A stretch of DNA of 64,000 nt from Isoetes taiwanensis (lineage: Eukaryota; Streptophyta; Lycopodiopsida; Isoetales; Isoetaceae): NCBI GenBank assembly GCA_021234155.1, contig JAJEKV010000086.1, positions 1,756,921-1,820,920 on the forward strand, in the 5' to 3' direction. The first letter of the stretch is position 1; every line of letters starts with the position of its first letter. Positions 55,850-64,000 of the stretch are shown piece after piece. The position numbers and the translations under genes were made by a program. The notes under the pieces are model-generated. The model ran no database searches, was not told the DNA's origin, and saw nothing but the letters and a program-made list of their open reading frames with translations.

Positions 55850-56715
55850 ACTAAAGAACCTAACTCTATGATATAGATTAGATCTTGTTCTTTAGTTCTT
55901 CTGAGATCTTGTTCTTTAGTTCTTCTGTGATGTATATGGATGATGTATCTCTGTGAACTCCTTGTAGAGACCTAAAGCTTGGTAGTAGTAGATGCTCCTA
56001 ATCTGTATATGGATGATGTATCTCTGTGAACTCCTTGTAGAGACCTATATGGATGATGTATCTCTGTGTGAACTCCTTACTCTATGATATAGATTAGATC
56101 TTGTTCTTTAGTTCTTGAGATCTTGTTCTTTTAATTTACTTTGATGTATATGGATGATGTATCTCATGAACTCCTTGTAGAGACCTAAAAGCTTGGTAGT
56201 AGTAGATGCTCTAATGTCAGCATATGGATGATGTATCTCTGTGAACTCCTTGTAGAGACCTATATGGATGATGTATCTCTGTGAACTCCTTGTAGAGACC
56301 TAAAGCTTGGTAGTAGTAGATGCTCCTAATCTGTATATGGATGATGTATTATATGGATGATGTATCTCTGTGAACTCCTTGTAGAGACCTAAAGCTTGGT
56401 AGTAGTAGATGCTCCCTAGATTGCCTCTCTCTAGCCTTGTATATGGATGATGTATTATATGGTAGTAGATGCTCCTAATCTGTATATGGATGATGTATTA
56501 TATGGATGATGTATCTCTGTGAACTCCTTGTAGAGACCTAAAGCTTGGTAGTAGTAGATGCTCCTAGATTAGCCTCTTTAGCACTGTATATGGATGATGT
56601 ATTATATGGATGATGTATCTCTGTGAACTCCTTGTAGAGACCTAAAGCTTGGTAGTAGTAGATGCACCTAAAGCTTGGTAGTAGTAGATGCTCCTAGATT
56701 AGCCTCTCTAGCACA
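55850..56715. repeat. Higher-order tandem repeat with 73-bp unit
   Basis: The unit contains ATATGGATGATGTATCTCTG, TGAACTCCTTGTAGAGACC, TAAAGCTTGGTAGTAGTAGA and TGCTCCTAATCTGT. Full and partial units are mixed from about 55930 to 56715, with GGATGATGTA appearing about 13 times. A second unit, TAGATTAGATCTTGTTCTTT, is repeated near 55870-55920 and 56090-56125. Units are nearly identical, so the array is young. It lies downstream of the TATA-like box at 55549. Confidence 0.95.
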
Positions 56716-56719
56716 CTAT

Positions 56720-57900
56720 AGATTTAGTTTAAAAAGTCAAAAAATTTAGAAAAGTAACTTAGTAATTCGTGTTTTAGAGTAAATTATAACTGTATAAAGT
56801 TACTTAATTAAGTTAAGTTATAGAATTCTAGCTTTTGTTTTTGAATCCAAATTGGAACTTTTGAGCAAATTGAGGCGATGTCTCACACGTCGGCGCAGGG
56901 ACAAATTTCAGGATTTTTAGAGATGTTTGGTATAGCGATGTGAGACCATACTAAAAATGCCAAAAAGCTGACTCCAAATGCGGCCAAGTCAAGGGTGAGT
57001 GCCCTAGCACTTCGATGAGTTTGGTGGAATTACAGCCTTAGATCACTTAAATTGAGGTAAGCCCTAGTCCAATTAGGACCCCTTCTCACCGTCGCGCCGG
57101 AACCCGATTTCTACATTCTCAAAATCAGTGCGAGCAGCGTGTGGACCCCTCAAACCCACGAACCTCCATAACTTGAACTCTGAGGCTCCAAATCCTTTGA
57201 AATTTGTTGCGTTAGGACCCGTTGGGCGACCTAGAATCCATTTATGACCTCAAATTAGGATAGAAATGTCAAACCCCATCTCAAAATGACCAAAAATTAC
57301 TCAAACCCTTGAATTGTTTTCCCAAAGCGTAGTTTGTTTGTAGATAGAAGCATACCCCATTGTGGCTTTAACCAAGCTCTTTGCTCTAGGCTCGATGCCT
57401 GCACTCCCTAGGTAGAAGTGCTTTCGAGACACCCCTTTGTTATAGTCATCTAGACCTTAGCATAGCAACCCAAGTCCAAGCTGTTGGTACACCACCTCTT
57501 GCTCGTGAGCCAAGAAGGCATAAACCTTGACCCTAGTTATGTCCTTCTAATGGAGTTTGACTTATATAGCACTTTGACACTCACTCTATTGCCAGGATAC
57601 CTAGAAAATTTAGAGCCTAGATTTGCCCAAGTCATTCCATGTGTAGAGATTACCCCCCAAACCAACTTTGCTGGGACCTTAGGTATACCTCAAACACCAT
57701 GAGGGCTTTTGCAAAACAACCCTCATGTCATGCCACCACAGTCCCTAATGTCCATGGACTTGTAAATTATAGATATGTCTCTCTAGTAATGCTGCTCGAG
57801 CCATCTTGCCTTATAGAGCCGGAATATTGTAGGAGAGCCCACAAGTAGAACTCTTAGACTCTAGGATACAGTTGCTTCAGAAGGGGCTGAGGGCGAGGAG
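56720..57900. other. No recognisable gene
   Basis: Moderate GC, frames under 75 codons. The plus frame at 57484-57702 shows no motif. This may be the untranslated leader of the element whose decayed GC-rich part follows. Confidence 0.4.
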
Positions 57901-57959
57901 CAGGGCAGGCAGCTAAAACAACTTCTTGAAGACATCAAAGGTCCGGCCAATGCCTGAAG

Positions 57960-60900
57960 AAGCAGGATGGGAGGGAGACCGAAAAGCGGACCCAAGAGGG
58001 AAACACAGCGACAAACACCTCAAGCTAAGCAAGCAGGTAGGAAACGGGACACCACTGAGCCTATCATCAATCTCCATCAAATGGGAAGAATATTGGTAAC
58101 CAACGGCACCAAGAATGTTCCTGAATGTCAACCTCCCGGCTACCCGTCCACGAGGCTCCATGGAAAAGAGGATCTCAAGCGCCTTCCTTTCGGCGCACGC
58201 AGGTTTTTGGAAGAAGCGAGACAACAAAATCACAGTGGGAAGATGGATGTTGGCATCGATGTCGCGTTAGCATCACGAGCTAGGGCGAGGGCATAATCTT
58301 AGTGGGAAGACAACTCATGGCGACACGGGGCGTATAGAAACCGGAGGAAGATCACCCGACGACATGCGGCCCGGCTCAAAGCATAGCGTCAACAAAGGGG
58401 TAGCAAAAGCTGGGCAACCACGAAAGCACCCTGGGCTGACCAAGATGAGCCTCCGACTCCCTTACACCCGGCGGAACTTTCAGCGGTTCCAAAAGGTAGG
58501 AGACCATAGGAGGAGGCTTATCAGAACATTTCAGGCTTCGAAGGCACATGCTCGGCACTAGGGGGCAAGATAGGGGAGAACATGCACTCAAGCAGCGAGT
58601 GGGACCCGGGAACACCTAAGAAACCAAAGGAAGGGCCGAGCTTTACCTAAATGCGACCAAAGTCTGGGGCCTTTCGGTGGTTAGGACCAAAGGGGCCAGG
58701 AGAGCCGACCTAGCCGGTAGTACAAATCGCGACCCGAAGGAGCTATGATAAGAACGATGAGATGACCACTTCGAGGCACCAGGGGAGAGCCACCACCGGA
58801 ATGAAGCAAAGCCCAAACCATGAGAATTCGCTTTCGAGGGAATTCAGCACAGAGAGTTAATGATACTGCCCTCTTGACAATGATCCTGAGCTTAGAAGAC
58901 ATTCAAGAATGCCGTACCTTGACCGGGTGACCCTATAAAGCTCGATCAGCCAGCAGCAATGGCTAATCTTGCAACAACACACACACGCATGTAGGGGCGT
59001 GGCGGTCACAGCATTCCTCAGCGGCGAACATACCGCGACAAGGAGGAGCATCTTTTCAAAGGAAGGGATCATCGGTAACCTCTCGCCGCAACTTGAGGTG
59101 ATCAGCCGGATCGGAACTTATAAAATAAACAATAAGTAGCGGCATCTCCCAGGAATCCGGAGTCAACCCGGAAGCGAAAGAAGATCACGGCCATAGAAGG
59201 TCAAAGCCTTGATGAGGAAAGGGAAACCTAAAGGTATAAATGGTGAATTGCAGTCTTAGTTGTTTTGCAAAGTGGATGAATTCAAAATCCCGTGTAAATC
59301 ATTATATACAATGCATATCTGCGAGGTGTCCACATATAGTGGAGAAACGGGTTTGAGAGTCATGTTTTCTGTGGTTAAGCTTAGATGGGGAAGCTCCCTT
59401 CCGCCCGATGACTACAAAGGGAGGAAGCAAGGAGGCCACAACTATAGCCCAAGATCAAATTGGAGAGCCTTCGAGAGGAGAAAACGACTAGAGGCCAAGC
59501 AAGCCACTTCAACTCCAAACACTTGAAGGAAATGCCCTCAATGAGGAAGGCTGGCACCGGCCACCCAATGTTAGAATAAAGGAACAACGATCATGTCCGA
59601 ATGCATCCAGCGGCGCGAGGGACATGCGATGAGGGCAGCACCACCTCTTGTGATGCGGCGCCAGCGAACTTATGACGTAGTGGCCTCAACGTGGAAGGAG
59701 GAACACCCAGACATCAGCAGGCTACAACTAAGAGGCAACATCTACGTGACCACTGGTGAATTCCAACGTAGTATAGGGGGATGTGCTGTGCGTCAGTAGA
59801 TGGAATGCACTACGAAGGCATGGCGAGGAGATGCTACTTTAACAACTAGGTGATGGCCGTCGGTACTCCTACGACCAATTAGAAGAGAAGAAGTAGACCA
59901 TATCTACGACGTGGCCACGTCATGGTAAAGCATTAAGCGCCTTATGACAAGGATAGCAAGCTGACACCTTGGTGAAGAGTTCAAGATAATAGCGAGGCTA
60001 TTCAAGCGACAAAGAGTATACTCTAGTGGTGCTTCTTCCAGCGCGAAGGTCAAGGTAGCCGAGATAAGGATCCATCATCCCGGAGCAAAGCGGAGACCGC
60101 TCCGAGGAGGAGAGTCATGATGTCTTACTTCGCAAAGAGGCCAAAGAAATCATGAAGGAATGAGGTCGGTGAAAGATGGAAGTGCTATGGCGAGCTGCTG
60201 CAGGCTTTGAGGCAGGCAGGAGATCAAAGCGGCCGACGTCAAAGTCAGGAGAATTACCTCAAGACAAAGAAACTGGCATAACCTTGCTTGTGGAGCGTGA
60301 CAGCGTCAGTAACCATGTGTCCGAGGGGATCAAGCGAAGAAGTTTAGGCTCGATGGAGGGAACCAACTTCAAGGTGAGCCGATGCTTACCTGCGGCCTTG
60401 CATGCAACTTGGTGAGTTAAGGATGAGCGATTCAAAAGAACAATGCAGGAAGAGAACAACTCCAGGAGAATTATAATAAAGGAATCAGTATACGACTCGA
60501 GGCGCCTTCGATAGCTTCCAAATTATCATGAAGGGGGAACAAGCTATTGCAGAGCGGGATCAAAGAAGCGGTGGAAATCGAAGCATCAACAACAAAGCAC
60601 ACCTTAGTTAGAGATGTGATGCCCGGTTGTGCCATAGCCGTCAAACGAGGAGGGCCCAAGTATATCAACAGATTGCCGGTCTGATACATTCACCGAAATG
60701 GGATCGTCAACACCATTGCGGGAGGGCAGATGACATTACCCGAGGAGTAGGTGTGCAGCTTCGAAGGGGAGGCACAAGGGTTCATAAGCTCTAGTAGTAA
60801 TTATGGTATGGTATATATTTGTGCGTATACTCGGACATGTTATTTCTTCCCTCCATTAACATCAAAGGAAGAGATGTCATGCAAGTTCTAGCGAGGGGGT

Positions 60901-61310
60901 GAAGCAATCAACATAAAATCAGCACTCTTGAGGGCAACCACGATGAAACCGAGGACTACCGGTATTGCGCTGAACATGATAGGTCGAGAAGAAACAATAC
61001 TCAGGATCCTGAGAGTCATCACTTTAGGCACTAAAGAATGCAAGAGTTCAAGATGAAAGATCTTTTCAAGGAAAAAGCCACCTTGATTTTGAAGCGGCAT
61101 GGAGAGATTTCAAGTGATCAAGCTTTGCTTCCACCATCAAGCCACCAACAATGAGGCTTCCAGCGAACAAAAGTCAACCTCTTCACTTCGAGAGCATCCG
61201 CCGTGGTACGGTATAGAAGGCACAGGAGAACGCATTACACTTGCTCCTTCAAAGGCAGCGAAATTGGATGAGCTTAGCAAGCTCAAGGATCTAAGGCCAG
61301 GAGGCTAGTG
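57960..61310. other. GC-rich decayed coding-like block, family not identified
   Basis: Plus frames at 57967-58296 (109 codons, starting GRPKSGPKRETQRQTPQAKQ, strongly basic), 59260-59526 and 61099-61308 could be pieces of one element, and minus frames are of similar length. I looked for reverse-transcriptase YxDD, integrase HHCC, RNase H and CCHC motifs and found none. CpG dinucleotides remain frequent. A degraded Ty3/gypsy or other large element is plausible but unsupported. Confidence 0.3.
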
Positions 61311-62940
61311 GTTAAAATGTATGGATGGTAACATTATATTTAGGATAAGCATTTCTACAGATATTCTACATTTGAAGGATTGCCCCAATATTGAGCTAAA
61401 GTCAAAGTTAGGAAGGGAAATGCATAGGAAGTAACTATAATTATACGATTGTTAGCGGACATCAATGTATTCCCAAAATGAAACCACTTGGTGAGATTGA
61501 TCTCCTCCTAAGAAGGGAATCATTCTTGGGATAATTGTTGACGTATGTATAAATCCACAGTATATCCAAAAGACCAAATCCAACTGAAGAAAATCTAGCA
61601 ATTCAGGCCAACTTGTTGCGATGACATCAATTCGGGTATTTGGGAATATTCAAGAGTTTAAATAACTAAAAGAAGGGGGAATCTCTAGAATAATAAAATA
61701 GTACATGCAAGGTGCATCTAAAAATAAAATTCTCCAGTAAATCAAATTAGTCTTTTTGAGACAAAAGGAATTGTAAATCCTTGACAAAACCTTGTGGTTT
61801 AGAATCGTTCCTAACTAAATTAGATAACCCATAATTTCTCTTATTTGAAATAAATGATAGCATAATATGTGCATCCATCTTAAGATGGTTATATATATAT
61901 CGACTAAGGCTAGTAACTTAATAAGCTAAGTAAAGTATAACCTCTTTCAGGGGAGAGAATAGATGGCGTTATTATCTGATATCATTGAAGTCTGAGGACC
62001 ATTTTCAACACGAAGAGAAGTGGGAGGGCTCATCTATGATTGATACTTACTTAGAATTGGTACATTAGAGAATAGAGTTCCACTCATTAGTGCAGAGCAA
62101 ATGAAGCATTAAGATAGATGAATTAGATAGCTCGGGAGGCCTTCAGCGTCTTGAGGCCAGTAGTGAACTTCCCCTGCTTGAAGTGGAGCAAAACTATGGG
62201 GAGCAATGAGCAGCCAAAGTGCCTCAAACTTCCACTGTTTGGAAGCTCCCGATGAGTGGATCGTTTTGTAGGTAGGCATAGCATGTATTATAAGCCTTAA
62301 TGTGTCTTATTGATAGTTAAATATAGACCCTAATAAGCGCATAGAAATTATTTATGCGTATGTATCATGGGGAAATAAGTTAATAACTGCTTGATAATGT
62401 AGTAGCATGTTGGTAATCCTTAGGGATGCAATTCCTTCAAAGATAGCTATAGGTCCTTATAAATATAAATAGAAAATAAATTGGATATAGAGATTATCTT
62501 AGGGATATACTTCCAAGGGTAATCACGAGGACCAAGGAAGAGGCAAGCTTACATCTAATTCTCTTGTGTATGATATTTCAAAACCATCTATAACAATAGA
62601 GTCCCATCGGGGTTATTGTTTTAAATATCGCGATCTAAAAATTAGTTAAATATTTGCGAAAAGCTTAGAGTAAATATAATTGTACTATGAGTAATGCTGT
62701 CCAGATCTTGCATGATAATATTAATTCATGGTAGCTACCTTAGGGCAATTATGTTAATCCCGTATCACATTAAAGGGGCAGGAAAAAAAAATTGGCTCGA
62801 GGCATATGCGATTTATTGTTTAGATTAGTTTCATGTTAGCGTTAGATTAATACAGCATGCAACTATGCTTGGTATGGATTGCATGCGTTATTCTGGAAAA
62901 TGATAAGGACCACTACAGTGATCTCTAGGGAAAAGTAGTG
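61310..62940. other. AT-rich stretch without a gene
   Basis: No frame of note, no repeat of note, low GC throughout. Confidence 0.45.
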
Positions 62941-62982
62941 TAATGTCAATGGCATGACCCCGCGTTTACTGAACCCGAGGTG

Positions 62983-63008
62983 GAAGGTAGACTAGAAAGT
63001 CTACCATC
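62983..63008. repeat. Small hairpin GGTAGACT / AGTCTACC
   Basis: GGTAGACT (62986-62993) pairs with AGTCTACC (62998-63005) around AGAA. The right arm with its flank, AGTCTACCATCC, is identical to the right-arm core of the foldback element at 1.85 kb. Confidence 0.7.
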
Positions 63009-63349
63009 CCCACGGAGTAGAGCGACCCTCGAAGAAAGGAGGAGTCATTAGGAATGCATTGATAGGAAAGGCACCTTTAGCCCCATATATGCTTTGATGG
63101 GAGGGAATCCTCCTTCAAGCCCCCAGCCGGGAAGGATATCCTCCTGGCCCAGGCCGTAGAGAGTGTAGGCATGAGCAGCATAAGCTGTCTCCGGCCATAA
63201 TGGAGATCCACCCTCTTCCCTCTGCTTGGGAGGTGTAGCATGCATCCATAGATGAGTGGGGTGGTCACCATATAACCAAGAATTTTGTAATAAGTGTAAT
63301 AGGTAGTGTCACGACCTATGAGGTATCGGCTCAGGAGGAGGAGTCCGAA

Positions 63350-63735
63350 CTCTGAGAAGGCTTACAACACAAATTTTGTTATAATGTGTTGCAGGGATGA
63401 AGAATTACCTTAGAAGTGTAAATTTTGCTGAGAGTGATAAACTTTGATAAACTTAAATGTTGTATTAAGTAAGGTTATGTAATTACGCTAGTGGATTAAG
63501 TTATGATGTGATAAGTTAATAGGATAGAAATAGTAATATCTTAAACATTACCTTGCAAGTGAGTAATTAAGATGGTAAATTATGTAATTGTAGATATTAT
63601 GCAAAAATTAATGCGAGTTACCAAGGTCGAAGACACCGCAACACAAATTTGTTGGAATGTGTTGCAAAGGAATGAAGAGTACCTTAAATAATAATTGTAT
63701 ATGAAGTGTTAGAATTGAGTAAACTAACAAATGTT
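63350..63735. repeat. Spaced duplication, about 270 bp apart
   Basis: CAACACAAATTTTGTTATAA near 63366 and CAACACAAATTTGTTGGAAT near 63640 start two related copies. Both continue TGTGTTGCA, a short gap, ATGAAGA, TACCTTA and later TAAACT. Each copy contains a CAACACA/TGTGTTG inverted repeat. The block lies near the right window edge and may continue beyond it. Confidence 0.75.
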
Positions 63736-64000
63736 TGATAATAAGCTAATAAATTTTATTTTAGTAGAGTTCACAGAGATGGCAACTTATTTGATAATGT
63801 AATGCGTAATGTGATTTAAAATATTATCTTAAGGTATTGTAATAAATGGCCAAGTAGTACTTATTGAGTACCTACTAAATAAATGTGTTGATATGCATGC
63901 GGGTTGATTGGGTTAGGAAGATTCAAAGGTGGGGAGAACCACGATGCTGCGGACTGACATCGTGAGTGGGGAGAATGTGGCGTTCCGGCCACGATGGGCA

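Noticed and set aside
55930-56640. TATATGGATGATGTATCT in the tandem array reads YMDDVS, like a reverse-transcriptase active site
   Set aside because: It occurs many times in a short non-coding repeat unit with stops in the same frame and no other RT motif; coincidence.

Overview
This window looks like nuclear DNA from a land plant with a large, repeat-rich genome. The evidence is a pair of decayed pentatricopeptide-repeat (PPR) genes, a plant-type L1 LINE whose ORF1 carries a DUF4283-like domain, Ty1/copia and hAT fragments, and two copies of a DUF7869-type element. A non-flowering plant (gymnosperm, fern or similar) is a guess from the mixture of elements. I see no rRNA gene, no canonical tRNA gene, no CRISPR array and no plastid insert. 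Almost every coding region is broken; I found no clearly intact multi-exon host gene.

Layout. 0-1.1 kb: nothing recognised. 1.1-7.3 kb: CpG-containing sequence very poor in CAG/CTG, with a foldback element at 1.75-1.91 kb and over a dozen copies of the 9-mer GCCCAATTT, several in palindromes; its coding remnants are unrecognised. 7.4-9.2 kb: AT-rich with short tandem repeats. 9.6-12.4 kb (minus): a Crinkler/RHS-type P-loop NTPase pseudogene and an unrecognised coding remnant. 13-14.5 kb: a PPR pseudogene, abutted by element A (minus, 14.5-18.25 kb), a DUF7869-type element. 18.7-19.2 kb (minus): an Hsp70 pseudogene. 19.8-22.2 kb: the most unusual block. A decayed HUH (Rep-type) nuclease with HLH and YCMK motifs is followed by an intact small ORF of unknown function and then by a cluster of hairpins, including a tRNA-like acceptor/T-arm minihelix with a perfect B box and a T-run. 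22.4-24.9 kb: element B (plus), a second DUF7869-type element. 26.6-27.3 kb (minus): exon-like pieces of an unknown gene. 27.8-30.9 kb: two direct copies of an LTR-like 240-bp repeat. 31.9-33.0 kb (minus): a hAT/ZNF862-type transposase.

34-41 kb: SINE-like pieces ending GCGTTAAAA plus simple-repeat tails, a second PPR pseudogene (minus, 36.1-36.5 kb), tandem duplications, and a copia-like primer binding site near 41.67 kb. 43.24-48.95 kb: an apparently full-length L1 LINE on the minus strand, flanked by a target-site duplication. 51.9-53.1 kb (minus): a Ty1/copia gag-preintegrase/integrase fragment. 55.2-56.7 kb: hairpins, a TATA-like box and an 850-bp higher-order tandem repeat. 57.9-61.3 kb: GC-rich decayed coding-like DNA that I could not assign. 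61.3-64 kb: AT-rich, with a 270-bp spaced duplication at the right edge.

The genes do not form a pathway; this is a graveyard of mobile elements and gene fragments. The one place where parts may work together is 19.8-22.2 kb, where an HUH endonuclease remnant, an accessory ORF and a hairpin cluster suggest a single mobile element. That link is inference.
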